Shown here: positions 15,453-24,153 of the stretch, piece by piece
Layout of the letters: every line of letters begins with the position of its first letter
Numbering within the stretch: the first letter of the stretch is position 1
NCBI RefSeq assembly: GCF_004959935.1
Contig: NZ_SMYN01000024.1
Span: 1-32,582, forward strand
Reading direction: 5' to 3'
Length of the DNA: 32,582 nt
From: Falsirhodobacter xinxiangensis
GTDB taxonomy: Bacteria; Pseudomonadota; Alphaproteobacteria; Rhodobacterales; Rhodobacteraceae
Notes under the pieces: generated by a model
The model's database searches: none
What the model saw: only the letters and a program-made list of their open reading frames with translations
What the model was told of the DNA's origin: nothing
Program-made: the position numbers and the translations under genes

Positions 15453-16022
15453 TCAGGGACGACAGCGAGCTATCGTCATGCGGCTACATCCGTAGCGGCG
15501 GGACAAATCTGAAACGGTCGTGCCGTTGTCCAGCTCCGCCCGAATGCTCTCCTTCTGAACCTCTGTTAGTCTGGCAGGCCGTCCGATGATCTTACCTTGG
15601 GATCGCGCACGAGACATGCCCGCATGTGTCCGCTCAATCAGCAATTCCCGCTCAAACTGCGCGACTGCATTTAAGATGGTCATGGTGAATTGTCCGGCTG
15701 GACTGGTGAGGTCACTGCCTCCCAAAGCAAGACAGTGAACACGAACCTGCATCCCGGCCAAAAGATTCACGGTCTGAGCCACGTCCATCGCATCACGTCC
15801 CAAGCGGTCCATCTTTGTGACCACTAAAATGTCGCCCTGCTCTAGCCTGTCGATCAGACGGGCAAACATCGGACGCTGTTGTGCAGGGACACTTCCCGAA
15901 ACAGTTTCAGAAATGATCCGATGCTTGGGGATCGTGAAGCCAGCCCCCTCCAACTCCTGCACCTGATTTTCGATTGTCTGCTGGACGGTCGAGACACGGA
16001 CATACGCGAAGGTGCGGGACAT
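15453..16022 (-). CDS. serine recombinase (resolvase/invertase family)
   Basis: A 189-residue small serine recombinase. The catalytic domain starts YVRVSTVQQTIENQ with nucleophile Ser11, followed by the KMDRLGRDAMDV block with active-site arginines near residue 71, and the long E-helix (NAVAQFERELLIERTHAGMSRAR). A C-terminal Hin-type helix-turn-helix reads LTEVQKESIR to RYGCSRMTIARC. A resolvase for multimer resolution or transposon cointegrates is the likely role. A dyad-rich region immediately upstream fits a res site. Confidence 0.92.
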   Translation of the reverse strand: MSRTFAYVRVSTVQQTIENQVQELEGAGFTIPKHRIISETVSGSVPAQQRPMFARLIDRLEQGDILVVTKMDRLGRDAMDVAQTVNLLAGMQVRVHCLALGGSDLTSPAGQFTMTILNAVAQFERELLIERTHAGMSRARSQGKIIGRPARLTEVQKESIRAELDNGTTVSDLSRRYGCSRMTIARCRP

Positions 16023-16140
16023 GGATTAAACCGTTCAATAGGGCTGGTCCTAAGTTACATGGTCAAAACACCCACACAAGTCCCGTTTTGAACACCGGCT
16101 CCGCCCCCTGTTCAAAACCGTTCGGTTTCGAACAGGGGAA
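16023..16140. promoter_or_regulatory. res-like recombination site region
   Basis: Upstream of the resolvase lies an inverted repeat of 16 bp arms (16105-16120 and 16123-16138; CCCCTGTTCAAAACCG against CGGTTTCGAACAGGGG, 15 of 16 matching). A further half-site CGTTTTGAACA is at 16084-16094 and an AACCGTTCAA motif near 16028. Several half-sites upstream of the recombinase is the layout of Tn3-type res sites; subsite spacing was not resolved. Confidence 0.55.
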
Positions 16141-16202
16141 CATGATGGCGTCGAGCTCAATCGGACCTTCGAATGAGGGCGGGCGGCGCCGGCCCATAAA
16201 GC

Positions 16203-16568
16203 TCACTCGGGCGCTTCAACCCCAAGACGTTCCAGCATCGACTTCATCTCGGCAATTTCCTGCTCCTGAGCCGCGATGATCTTTTCGGCCATTTCCTGAG
16301 TCTCGTGATCCTTGCCTTGCTCAAGCTCGACCTTCGCCATGTCGATGGCAGACTGATGGTGCGGGATCATCATCAGGAGAAAATCCGCATCGGCATTACC
16401 CGAGGAGGTCATGCCGTTCATGGATTCCATCATGGTGTCCATGGTCGCCATGTAGTCAGCCATGGGGCCTTCCGCATGAGCGGAATGGTCCATGCTTGAT
16501 TGGGCCGTGGCAGGCGTCGTCAGCAGCGCGGCCATGGTGGCGGCCATAATGGTCTTTTTAGTCAGCAT
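16203..16568 (-). CDS. DUF305 family periplasmic protein
   Basis: A 121-residue exported protein. A signal peptide (ending TPATAQ near residue 23) is followed by a Met/His-rich segment (SSMDHSAHAEGPMADYMATMDTM) and the DUF305 helix FLLMMIPHHQSAIDMA. The rest is a helical bundle ending ERLGVEAPE. The family is ferritin-like in fold and often found with copper or silver genes; metal binding by the Met/His residues is inferred. It follows the glutaredoxin-MauE gene by 46 bases, so it is probably in the same MerR-controlled unit. A truncated paralogue sits at 2980-3120. Confidence 0.88.
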   Translation of the reverse strand: MLTKKTIMAATMAALLTTPATAQSSMDHSAHAEGPMADYMATMDTMMESMNGMTSSGNADADFLLMMIPHHQSAIDMAKVELEQGKDHETQEMAEKIIAAQEQEIAEMKSMLERLGVEAPE

Positions 16569-16614
16569 TTGCAGGATCTCCGTCTTGCTGGGTTAAGGTC
16601 ACCGGGGCTTTGGG

Positions 16615-17394
16615 TCAGAAATGGGCGACGCTGATAAAGCCCGATCCCATGAGCGCCATCCATACGGCCATAGCAATCATCATGAGGTTCTCGGTCAGGG
16701 AAACGAAGCCGAGCGGCACGTTGCTCGATCCCCCGACGCAGGCACATTTCAACTCGCGGCGGTCGATATAGACCGCCTTGAGGACCGAGGCCGCGCCAAC
16801 CGTTCCGATGAACAAGGCCACGGGCACAGACAGCCAGTTCAGAACACCCGCGATCATCAGAATGCCCGCGAAGCCTTCGGCGAAGGGATAGATGTAGGAA
16901 TAGGGCACCCATCGTTTCGCAAGCAGATCATAGTTCAGGAACATCGTAGCGAAGCTTTCGACGTTCTGGAGCTTCAGCAGGGCAAGGATGACCATGCTGA
17001 ACGCGATGAACCATTCAGCGGCGCGCATCGTGAAGGGCGTGCCGTAGACTGCCAGGCTCGTCGCTAGGGCCATGAGCAGCGTCATGCCGAACAGGGCAAT
17101 GATCGGTTTGTAGGTGGTGGCCTTCGGGTCGGCGACGGACTTGCCGAAGTGGCGGCGCAGGTCGTCATAGCCCCCGATCCGGTCAGGGCCGATGAACACC
17201 TGTGGGGTGGTCTTCACCTGATGGTCCGCCTTGAAGGCATCCGTCTCTGCACGTGTCGTCAGCCAACGGTCCTCGATCTCGTATCCTTGCCGTTTCAGAA
17301 GATCCCTGGCCTTCAGCCCGTAAGGACAGAGATGCTTATCCATGACCATGCGATAGAGCGTGGCAACTTTGGGGGTATGCAGTGTGGCAGTCAT
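16615..17394 (-). CDS. glutaredoxin-MauE fusion membrane protein
   Basis: A 259-residue protein in two parts. Residues 1-85 are a glutaredoxin domain with a monothiol-type active site HLCPYGLKARDLL (Cys23) and the cis-Pro motif KTTPQVFIG. Residues about 95-255 are a MauE/DoxX-like membrane domain with four hydrophobic helices and a CAC motif (LKCACVGG) in a loop before the last helix. Such fusions are found in alphaproteobacterial metal cassettes and probably shuttle electrons across the membrane to periplasmic thiols. The MerR operator is directly upstream. Exact substrate unknown. Confidence 0.85.
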   Translation of the reverse strand: MTATLHTPKVATLYRMVMDKHLCPYGLKARDLLKRQGYEIEDRWLTTRAETDAFKADHQVKTTPQVFIGPDRIGGYDDLRRHFGKSVADPKATTYKPIIALFGMTLLMALATSLAVYGTPFTMRAAEWFIAFSMVILALLKLQNVESFATMFLNYDLLAKRWVPYSYIYPFAEGFAGILMIAGVLNWLSVPVALFIGTVGAASVLKAVYIDRRELKCACVGGSSNVPLGFVSLTENLMMIAMAVWMALMGSGFISVAHF

Positions 17395-17428
17395 GGCATC
17401 CGGCTTTCATAGGTCTGGTCCGGATGCT

Positions 17429-17459
17429 ATATGGGGTCCGTACTATAGTACGGAGTCAA
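17429..17459 (-). promoter_or_regulatory. MerR-type promoter/operator
   Basis: The perfect 16 bp palindrome CCGTACTATAGTACGG (17438-17453) lies between a minus-strand -35 TTGACT (17454-17459) and a -10-like CATATA around 17429-17434. The spacing is about 20 bases, the stretched spacing typical of MerR-activated promoters, and the -35/dyad strongly resembles the mercury mer operator. It drives the glutaredoxin-MauE gene; MerR is transcribed the other way. Confidence 0.8.
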
Positions 17460-17462
17460 GAC

Positions 17463-17855
17463 ATGAATCTGACAATTAAACGGTTTGCGGATGAAGCCGA
17501 TGTTGGCGTCGAAACGGTTCGTTTTTACCAGCGGAAAGGACTGCTGGAAGTTCCCGAAAAGGAAAATCCCGCCGGAGGCATAAGGCGCTATGGTGAGGGG
17601 GATGTGCGGAGATTGCGATTCATCCGTAAAGCCCAGCGGGCGGGCTTCACTCTCGAAGAGATAAAGACGCTGATCGAGTTGGACGCGAATTATGATCATG
17701 AACGGGCTCATGCGTTCGCGACGGCACGCCTACGTGCCCTGGACGCACAGATATCCGAATTGGAAAAGGCACGTGCGTCTTTGCGGTACCTGGCGGAACA
17801 ATGCAAGCATCAGACCTCTGGCCCATGCCCGATCATTGCCGCTTTCGAAGCCTGA
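17463..17855 (+). CDS. MerR family metal regulator
   Basis: A 130-residue MerR-type activator. Winged helix-turn-helix MNLTIKRFADEADVGVETVRFYQRKGLL, then IRRYGEGDVRRLRFIRKAQRAGFTLEEI, a long dimerisation helix, and a C-terminal metal loop CKHQTSGPCPIIAAF. The two cysteines are seven residues apart as in CueR, whereas mercury MerR has eight. The residue aligning with the first Cys of mercury MerR (HCEEAS) appears to be His (DHERAH). It therefore may sense a metal other than Hg(II), or the same by different ligands. Start 17463 has GGAG 7 bases upstream, and that site lies in the operator. Confidence 0.9.
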   Translation: MNLTIKRFADEADVGVETVRFYQRKGLLEVPEKENPAGGIRRYGEGDVRRLRFIRKAQRAGFTLEEIKTLIELDANYDHERAHAFATARLRALDAQISELEKARASLRYLAEQCKHQTSGPCPIIAAFEA

Positions 17856-17876
17856 GCGACACCGAAATAAGAAATC

Positions 17877-18302
17877 ATGGATATCCTCACTCCGGTTTTA
17901 GGCTTGTTCAGCGCTGCGTTCTTGGCGGCGACCCTGCTCCCCGCTCAGTCTGAAGCACTGCTTTATTATCTGGTGCGACAGGGCGAAGTGGCTGTGCCTG
18001 TCCTGTTTATCGCGGCAACGGCCGGAAACGTTCTTGGCTCTATGGTCAACTGGGGTCTCGGTCGAGAACTCAAGCGCTTCGAGGGGCGTCGGTGGTTTCC
18101 CGTGACACCTGCAAGGAGGGCGCAGGCCGAAGGCTGGTATCGCAAATGGGGTCGGTGGAGCCTGCTCCTGACATGGGTGCCTGTCATCGGCGATCCACTT
18201 GCCTTAGTCGCTGGTGTCCTTCGCGAACCATTCTGGACGTTTGTGCTTTTGGTGACAGTATCGAAGGCTGGGCGGTATCTTCTGATCCTGGCTATCGCCT
18301 AA
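17877..18302 (+). CDS. YqaA family membrane protein (DedA-like)
   Basis: A 141-residue protein with four to five hydrophobic segments. The sequence FLAATLLPAQSEALLYYLV, GNVLGSMVNWGLGREL, WYRKWGRWSLLLTWVPVIGDPLALVAGVLREP matches YqaA, a small VTT/SNARE-associated family related to DedA. It follows merR by 21 bases and is probably cotranscribed. Such proteins recur near metal-resistance genes, but the transported species is unknown. Confidence 0.82.
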   Translation: MDILTPVLGLFSAAFLAATLLPAQSEALLYYLVRQGEVAVPVLFIAATAGNVLGSMVNWGLGRELKRFEGRRWFPVTPARRAQAEGWYRKWGRWSLLLTWVPVIGDPLALVAGVLREPFWTFVLLVTVSKAGRYLLILAIA

Positions 18303-18405
18303 GATGCTGAACGTCGGCTCCGTCCCATTTTCGGCGCGCAGAGCCCTCAGCTGCCATTTGCACCCCCTTAACCTCTCGCATCTGCAGCAGTTCACTCGCT
18401 GAAAT

Positions 18406-18843
18406 CTAACCGATCATCTCGCGGACATTACCATGCTCGCTTTGGCAATGCTCATGGTTGCCCAGCACTTCAATCACACGGCAATCTGCGATGGTGCCGC
18501 AGGCGCATTGGCGCAGCATGCGTTCCAGCTCGCCTTGTAGCGACGTCAGGCGCGCAATGCGCGTCTTCACCTCGGCAAGCTGACGTGCGGTGATCCGGTC
18601 TACCTCAGCGCAGGACTGGTCGGGATTGTCCGACAGGCTGAGCAGGTCCCGGATCGCCTCCAACGGGAATCCGAGATCGCGCGAATGGCGGATGAATACC
18701 AGCCGGTCGACGCTCGCATGTTCATAGACACGCTGGTTTCCGGCCGATCGGTCGGCCTGCGGCAGCATCCCGATTTCCTCGTAATAGCGGATGGTCGGCA
18801 CCTTGACGCCTGTAGCATCGCTCAACTTTCCAATGCTCAGCAT
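18406..18843 (-). CDS. MerR family regulator, CadR/ZntR type
   Basis: A 145-residue MerR-family activator. HTH MLSIGKLSDATGVKVPTIRYYEEIGMLP, then QRVYEHASVDRLVFIRHSRDLGFPLEAI, a dimer helix with Cys in QSCAEVD, and a C-terminal CACGTIADCRVIEVL metal loop followed by a His/Cys tail (NHEHCQSEH). This is the ligand set of Zn/Cd/Pb sensors (ZntR, CadR, PbrR). Divergent from the P-type ATPase it presumably controls. Confidence 0.9.
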   Translation of the reverse strand: MLSIGKLSDATGVKVPTIRYYEEIGMLPQADRSAGNQRVYEHASVDRLVFIRHSRDLGFPLEAIRDLLSLSDNPDQSCAEVDRITARQLAEVKTRIARLTSLQGELERMLRQCACGTIADCRVIEVLGNHEHCQSEHGNVREMIG

Positions 18844-18853
18844 GAGAAACCTC

Positions 18854-18884
18854 TTGAACCTCTAGTTGCTTGAGGAAGTAGTTT
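18854..18884 (+). promoter_or_regulatory. MerR-type promoter for the P-ATPase gene
   Basis: -35 TTGAAC (18854-18859), a 19-base spacer with an imperfect dyad (CCTCTAG and CTTGAGG), then -10-like TAGTTT (18879-18884). The long spacer is the hallmark of MerR-family activation. Transcription would start near 18891, very close to the first in-frame ATG at 18898. Confidence 0.65.
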
Positions 18885-18921
18885 CCTGATTCGATGGATG
18901 CAAGATGCGGGAATCCGAAGA

Positions 18922-21174
18922 ATGGCAGAGCGGCGCGAATGGACGGTGACAGGCATGGATTGCGCATCCTGCACCACGAAGGTGACGCGGGCGCTGGAAC
19001 GGATGCCGGGCGTCAGCGATGTGAAGGTCGCTCTTATGGCCGAACGCTTGACGCTGGATCTGGAGGATGCAGCGCAAGGGGCGCTGGTCGAGGATGCGGT
19101 GCGTAAACTGGGCTTCGGTATTGCGCCGAAAGGACAGGATGCCCTGCGCAAAAAGGCTTTCATCCTGCCAGATGCAGAAATCGCGGCACCCGCGGGTCTG
19201 CAACCGGCGGCCTGTTCCGACGGCTGCCACGGCACGCATGCAAAGCATGACGATTCCGCCCGCGATAAGCACGATGGTCATGGACACACCCATGACGATC
19301 CCCCCGATCGTGGAAAGCCGTGGTATCGCACTGCGAAGGGTAAGCTGGTGATCCTGACCGGCGCGCTTCTGGGCGCCGCCTGGGGGATCGAGCTGTTAAC
19401 CTCGGCCGAGCTTGGCTACTGGGCTTTCCTATTGGCCTGCCTTATCGGCGTTGCCCCTGTAGCCAAACGCGCGTTCGAGGCGCTTCGGATGGGCCAGCCT
19501 TTCACCATCGAGGCACTGATGACCATCGCCGCCATCGGTGCGCTTGCCATTGGCGCGGCGGAAGAAGCCGCACTGGTCGTGTTCCTGTTCGCCGTCGGAG
19601 AGGTGCTGGAAGGCGTCGCCACCGGAAAGGCCCGCGAGGGGATCAAGGCTCTGGCCAACCTCGTCCCCAAGACCGCGTTGCTGGAGATCGAAGGCCAAAC
19701 CCGCACCGTGCCCGCCGATACGCTGGAAATCGGCCAGACCGTGCTCGTCCGTCCCGGCGACCGCATTCCGGCGGATGGCGAGATCGCGGAAGGCACCAGC
19801 GGCATCGACGAAAGCCCGGTCACCGGAGAGAGTGTGCCACTGGCCAAAACCGTGGGCGATGCGGTCTTCGCGGGCTCCATCAACACAGAGGCGGCGCTCC
19901 GGATCCGTGTAACGCGCGAGCCGTCCGACAACACCATCGCCCGCATCGTCCGATTGGTGGAGGACGCCGAGGAGGCCCGCGCCCCTACCGAGCGGTTCAT
20001 CGACCGCTTCAGCCGCTGGTATATGCCCGCTGTGGTCGCGATCGCCGCGCTGGTCATCGTCGTGCCGCCGCTGGCGATGGGGGGCGACTGGGGCACCTGG
20101 ACCTATCGCGGGTTGGCGCTGCTATTGATCGGCTGCCCTTGCGCATTGGTGATCTCGGTGCCCGCGTCCATCGCATCCGCGCTGTCGGCGGGGGCGCGGC
20201 GGGGTCTGCTGATGAAGGGCGGCGCGGTGATCGAGGCAGCGGCGAAGACCACCCATGTCGCCTTCGACAAGACCGGAACCCTGACGCAAGGCAAGCCGGT
20301 GGTGACGGATATCGTTCCTGCGACCGGCATTGCAGAGGCGGACCTGCTGGCCGTCGCCGCTGCGGTCGAGACAGGATCGAGCCATCCGTTGGCGCAGGCG
20401 ATCCTGGCCCGTGCTGGGGCGCTGGCCCTGCCATCGCGCGATGGCAGGGCCATCCCGGGCAAAGGGGTGGAGGCGATGGTGGACGGCGCTAAGGCTTGGG
20501 TCGCCTCGCCGCGTCATGCCTCGGATCTTGGCGGGATCGACGGGATAGCCCTGCGCCGTGCGGTGCAGCTTGAAGATGAGGGCAAGACCGTCGTCGCCGT
20601 CTTCCGGGAACGCCAGCCCCTTGGCCTGATCGCGCTGCGGGACGAGCCGCGCACCGATGCCGCCGATGCCGTGCGGCAACTCAAGGCGATGGGCGTCGAG
20701 GCGGTGATGCTGACGGGCGACAACGCCCGCACAGCAGCGGCCATCGCGGGAGGCCTCGGCCTCGGTCACCGGGCGGAGATGATGCCGGAGGACAAATTGA
20801 CCGCCATCCGCGACATGGGCGCGAGCGTTATGATGGTGGGCGACGGGATCAACGATGCCCCTGCACTGAAGCAGGCTGGAATCGGTGTTGCCATGGGTTC
20901 CGGCACCGATGTCGCGTTGGAGACGGCGGATGCTGCGATCCTGCGCGACCGTGTGACGGACGCACCCGCGATGATCCGTCTTGCCCGTGCCACGATGGGC
21001 AACATCCGCCAGAACGTGACACTGGCGCTCGGGCTGAAGGCCGTGTTCCTCGTGACCTCGGTGCTGGGGATCACCGGCCTGTGGATCGCGATCCTTGCAG
21101 ATACCGGTGCGACGGTGCTGGTCACGCTGAACGCACTGCGTCTGCTCCGCTTCGATCCGACGAAGGAGGCATGA
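18922..21174 (+). CDS. zntA: Zn/Cd/Pb-exporting P1B-type ATPase (ZntA-like)
   Basis: A 750-residue heavy-metal P-type ATPase of the inner membrane. An N-terminal HMA domain with GMDCASC is followed by a His-rich linker (CHGTHAKHDD, GHGHTHDD) and membrane helices. TGES is the actuator motif, the intramembrane metal site is GCPCALVISVP, the phosphorylation site is DKTGTLTQG, SSHPLAQ is in the nucleotide domain, and the hinge is GDGINDAPAL. It pumps divalent soft metals out of the cytoplasm. Start 18922 is preferred because a GGGA/GAAGA site lies just upstream; ATG 18898 is in frame but would leave almost no leader. The regulator is divergent. Confidence 0.93.
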   Translation: MAERREWTVTGMDCASCTTKVTRALERMPGVSDVKVALMAERLTLDLEDAAQGALVEDAVRKLGFGIAPKGQDALRKKAFILPDAEIAAPAGLQPAACSDGCHGTHAKHDDSARDKHDGHGHTHDDPPDRGKPWYRTAKGKLVILTGALLGAAWGIELLTSAELGYWAFLLACLIGVAPVAKRAFEALRMGQPFTIEALMTIAAIGALAIGAAEEAALVVFLFAVGEVLEGVATGKAREGIKALANLVPKTALLEIEGQTRTVPADTLEIGQTVLVRPGDRIPADGEIAEGTSGIDESPVTGESVPLAKTVGDAVFAGSINTEAALRIRVTREPSDNTIARIVRLVEDAEEARAPTERFIDRFSRWYMPAVVAIAALVIVVPPLAMGGDWGTWTYRGLALLLIGCPCALVISVPASIASALSAGARRGLLMKGGAVIEAAAKTTHVAFDKTGTLTQGKPVVTDIVPATGIAEADLLAVAAAVETGSSHPLAQAILARAGALALPSRDGRAIPGKGVEAMVDGAKAWVASPRHASDLGGIDGIALRRAVQLEDEGKTVVAVFRERQPLGLIALRDEPRTDAADAVRQLKAMGVEAVMLTGDNARTAAAIAGGLGLGHRAEMMPEDKLTAIRDMGASVMMVGDGINDAPALKQAGIGVAMGSGTDVALETADAAILRDRVTDAPAMIRLARATMGNIRQNVTLALGLKAVFLVTSVLGITGLWIAILADTGATVLVTLNALRLLRFDPTKEA

Positions 21175-21752
21175 TGCTATCGCTTGGCATCCTTGCCGCC
21201 TATCTGCTGCTCTTCGCCCTTGGGACGACCGAGGTGACACGGGTGACGGGGCGCTCCGTCTGGCTGTTCGGCCGCGCGAAAGGGGTGGACAGGATTGCCG
21301 CCTTCGGATTCCGCGCCGCCTTCGCACTTGCATTCCTTGGCGGTGCATTGGTGCCGCAAGACGGGCTTTCCGTTGGCCCGGTCGTTGCTGCTTTCGGCGG
21401 CATGATCGCCTTTGCCTCGCAAATGTCGATGGGAAGCTCCTGGCGTGTCGGAGCCGTCGCGGGAGAGACGGGTGAGCTGGTCACGGGTGGCATGTTCCGC
21501 CACAGCCGGAATCCTACCTTTCTCGGTCAGGCGTTGCTGCTGGCAGGGGTTGCGACGTCGATCCCTTCCATCCCGACTGTCCTTGCAGTGCTCCTATTCC
21601 TCGCCTCCGCGTCGATTCAAGTTCGCAGCGAGGAACGCCTCCTTGCGGCGAACGAGACCTACAACCGGTGGGCGGCAGAGACACCGCGATGGCTGCCCCG
21701 CGGGCCATTGAGATCGGCGGTGCAAAAGTCGGCCACGGTAGCGGCGGAATAA
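21174..21752 (+). CDS. isoprenylcysteine carboxylmethyltransferase (ICMT) family protein
   Basis: A 192-residue membrane methyltransferase-family protein. About five hydrophobic segments precede the SAM-binding C-terminal block FRHSRNPTFLGQALLLAG and the EERLLAANETYNRWAAETPRWLP motif. It overlaps the end of zntA (GGAGGCATGATG), so it is translationally coupled. The final residues after PRGPL come from the left end of the IS21 element, so the native C-terminus has been replaced; the catalytic core appears complete. Relatives often sit beside metal ATPases and their substrate is not known. Confidence 0.8.
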   Translation: MLSLGILAAYLLLFALGTTEVTRVTGRSVWLFGRAKGVDRIAAFGFRAAFALAFLGGALVPQDGLSVGPVVAAFGGMIAFASQMSMGSSWRVGAVAGETGELVTGGMFRHSRNPTFLGQALLLAGVATSIPSIPTVLAVLLFLASASIQVRSEERLLAANETYNRWAAETPRWLPRGPLRSAVQKSATVAAE

Positions 21753-21803
21753 TCCGGCCGCGGGCGGAGTAAAATCCGGCCACCTATCTTCCTTCTGCAT
21801 TGA

Positions 21804-23327
21804 ATGCCGGAGGGCCTGGGGATCTACACCGTGGAACTTTATCTGAGAGTTCGTCTGGCTTGTTCTGAAGGAATGAGCCGGCGTCAGGCTGCGAAGCATT
21901 TCAACATATCGCGCGACAGTGTCGCCAAGATGGTGTCGTATTCGACGCCGCCTGGCTATCAGCGGCAGCTGCCGATCCGGCGGCCGAAGCTGGATGCGTT
22001 CGTCTCGACGATCGATCATTGGCTCAATGAGGATGTGAAGGTGCCGCGCAAGCAGCGCCACACGGCCAAGCGGGTATTCGACCGCCTTCGTGACGAGCGC
22101 GGGTTCACCGGCGGCTATACGATCATCAAGGATTACATGCGTGAGCGGGATCAGCGCCGCCAGGAGGTGTTCGTGCCGCTGGCGCATCCGCCGGGCCATG
22201 GGCAGGCCGATTTTGGCGAAGCGATGGTGGTCATCGGCGGTGTGAAGCGGAAAGCGCATTTCTTCGTGTTGGATCTGCCGCATAGCGATGGCTGCTATGT
22301 GCGGGCCTATCCGGCGGCGGTATCGGAAGCCTGGATAGATGGCCACATCCACGCGTTCCGGTTCTTCGGGGGCGTGCCGCAATCGATCGTCTACGACAAC
22401 GACCGCTGCCTTGTCGCCAAGATCCTGCCCGACGGCACGCGCAAGCGTGCGGCGCTGTTCAGCGGGTTTTTGTCCCACTACCTGATCCGGGATCGTTATG
22501 GCCGGCCAGGCAAGGGCAACGACAAGGGCAATGTCGAGGGGCTCGTTGGTTATGCCAGACGCAACTTCATGGTACCGATCCCGCAGTTTCCAACATGGGA
22601 GACGTTCAACGTCTGGCTGGAGGAGCAATGCCGCAAGCGCCAGCGCGATAAACTACGCGGGGAGAACGAGACGATCGCAGAACGGCTGCAGCGCGATCTT
22701 GCTATAATGCGTATGTTACCGGCGTCGCCTTTTGATGCCTGCGATCAGGCCGGCGTCAAGGTCACGGCCCAGTCACTGGTGCGCTACAAGACTAACGATT
22801 ATTCCGTGCCTGTGGCCTACGGCCATCAGGATGTCTGGGTTCGGGGCTACGTTGATGAGGTGGTGATTGGCTGCCGTGGCGAGATCATCGCCCGTCATCC
22901 CCGGAGCTGGGAACGGGAGGACGTCGTCTTCGATCCTGTGCATTACCTGCCGCTGATCGAGCAGAAGATCAACTCGCTGGATCAGGCCGCACCTTTGCAG
23001 GGCTGGGATTTGCCGGAAGAGTTCGCCACGCTGCGCCGGCTGATGGAAGGTCGCATGGCCAAGCATGGCCGGCGTGAGTATGTGCAGGTCCTGCGCTTGC
23101 TGGAAAGCTTCGATCTCGCTGACCTGCATGCGGCAGTGAAGCAGGCCCTGCAGCTCGGAGCTATCGGATTCGACGCCGTCAAACATCTGATCTTGTGCCG
23201 TGTTGAGCGCCGACCGCCTAAACTGGACCTGTCGATCTATCCCTATCTGCCGAGGGCAACAGTCGAAACGACATCGGCGAAAGCCTATATGCGCCTTCTG
23301 TCGTCGGATGCAGGAGAAGCAGCATGA
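21804..23327 (+). CDS. istA: IS21 transposase IstA
   Basis: A 507-residue transposase. N-terminal HTH (GMSRRQAAKHFNISRDSVAKMV) is followed by an RNase H-like DDE core: Asp136 in GHGQADFGEA, the second Asp in SIVYDND, and Glu in KGNVEGLVGYARRNF. The C-terminal Mu-like region (YSVPVAYGHQDVWVRGY) follows. Complete length. The stop overlaps the start of istB, the normal IS21 coupling. Confidence 0.95.
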   Translation: MPEGLGIYTVELYLRVRLACSEGMSRRQAAKHFNISRDSVAKMVSYSTPPGYQRQLPIRRPKLDAFVSTIDHWLNEDVKVPRKQRHTAKRVFDRLRDERGFTGGYTIIKDYMRERDQRRQEVFVPLAHPPGHGQADFGEAMVVIGGVKRKAHFFVLDLPHSDGCYVRAYPAAVSEAWIDGHIHAFRFFGGVPQSIVYDNDRCLVAKILPDGTRKRAALFSGFLSHYLIRDRYGRPGKGNDKGNVEGLVGYARRNFMVPIPQFPTWETFNVWLEEQCRKRQRDKLRGENETIAERLQRDLAIMRMLPASPFDACDQAGVKVTAQSLVRYKTNDYSVPVAYGHQDVWVRGYVDEVVIGCRGEIIARHPRSWEREDVVFDPVHYLPLIEQKINSLDQAAPLQGWDLPEEFATLRRLMEGRMAKHGRREYVQVLRLLESFDLADLHAAVKQALQLGAIGFDAVKHLILCRVERRPPKLDLSIYPYLPRATVETTSAKAYMRLLSSDAGEAA

Positions 23328-24078
23328 CCGCCGAAGCACCCGAGATCCTGCTTGCCCACTACCTCAAGACCCTGAAGTTGCCGACATTCCAGCGCGAGCA
23401 CCAGAAACTGGCCCGGCTATGCGCCACCGAAGGCGCAGGTCACGTCGGATACCTCGGCTCTCCGAAAGGGAAATGATCGAACGCGATCGCCGCAAGGTCG
23501 AACGTCGGATCAAGGCGGCCAAATTCCCGGTCGTCAAAAGCCTGGATAGTTTTGACTTCACCGCCATCCCGAAGCTCAACAAGATGCAGGTGCTGGAACT
23601 GGCCCGATGTGAGTGGATAGAGCGACGCGAGAACGTCATCGCTCTCGGCCCCAGTGGAACGGGCAAGACGCATGTCGCACTCGGTCTCGGCTTGGCCGCC
23701 TGTCAGAAAGGCCTGTCCGTTGGCTTCACCACGGCCGCCGCTCTGGTCAGCGAGATGATGGAGGCGCGTGACGAGCGGCGACTCCTCCGCTTCCAGAAGC
23801 AGATGGCCGCCTACCAGCTACTCATCATCGACGAGTTGGGCTTCGTGCCGCTCTCCAAGACCGGCGCAGAGTTGCTGTTCGAGCTGATATCGCAGCGCTA
23901 CGAGCGGGGCGCCACCCTGATCACCAGCAATCTTCCGTTTGACGAGTGGACGGAAACCCTGGGCTCCGAACGTCTGACGGGTGCCCTGCTGGACCGTATC
24001 ACCCATCACGTCAGCATCCTCGAGATGAACGGCGACAGCTATCGTCTCGCCCAAAGCCGTGCCCGAAAGCCAGGCTGA
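23324..24078 (+). pseudogene. istB: IS21 helper ATPase IstB, frameshifted
   Basis: ATG 23324 opens a frame reading MTAEAPEILLAHYLKTLKLP to GHVGYLG and then ends at TGA 23474-23476. The rest of IstB is in another frame: RLSEREMIERDRRKVERRIK, Walker A GPSGTGKTHVA, LLIIDELGFVPLS (Walker B), TSNLPFDEW, ending ARKPG. A loss of four bases near 23455 between GYL and RLS explains the shift. An ATG at 23473 overlaps the premature stop (ATGA), so a truncated ATPase lacking the N-terminal 50 residues could still be made by reinitiation. Confidence 0.85.
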
Positions 24079-24100
24079 AACCCTTCCCCGAAATCGCAAC

Positions 24101-24153
24101 GCATGTATGAGACCCCCGCTCGGGCTCCGCCCTCCCGGAGGTCTCATACATGC
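24101..24153. terminator. long hairpin behind istB
   Basis: GCATGTATGAGACC (24101-24114) and GGTCTCATACATGC (24140-24153) are perfect 14 bp arms with a GC-rich loop. There is no T-run, but it is placed to block transcription through the IS right end. Confidence 0.6.

Noticed and set aside
20122-21348. 408-codon minus-strand frame opposite the P-type ATPase
   Set aside because: Antisense shadow of a GC-rich gene; low-complexity His/Gln/Arg composition and no ribosome binding site.
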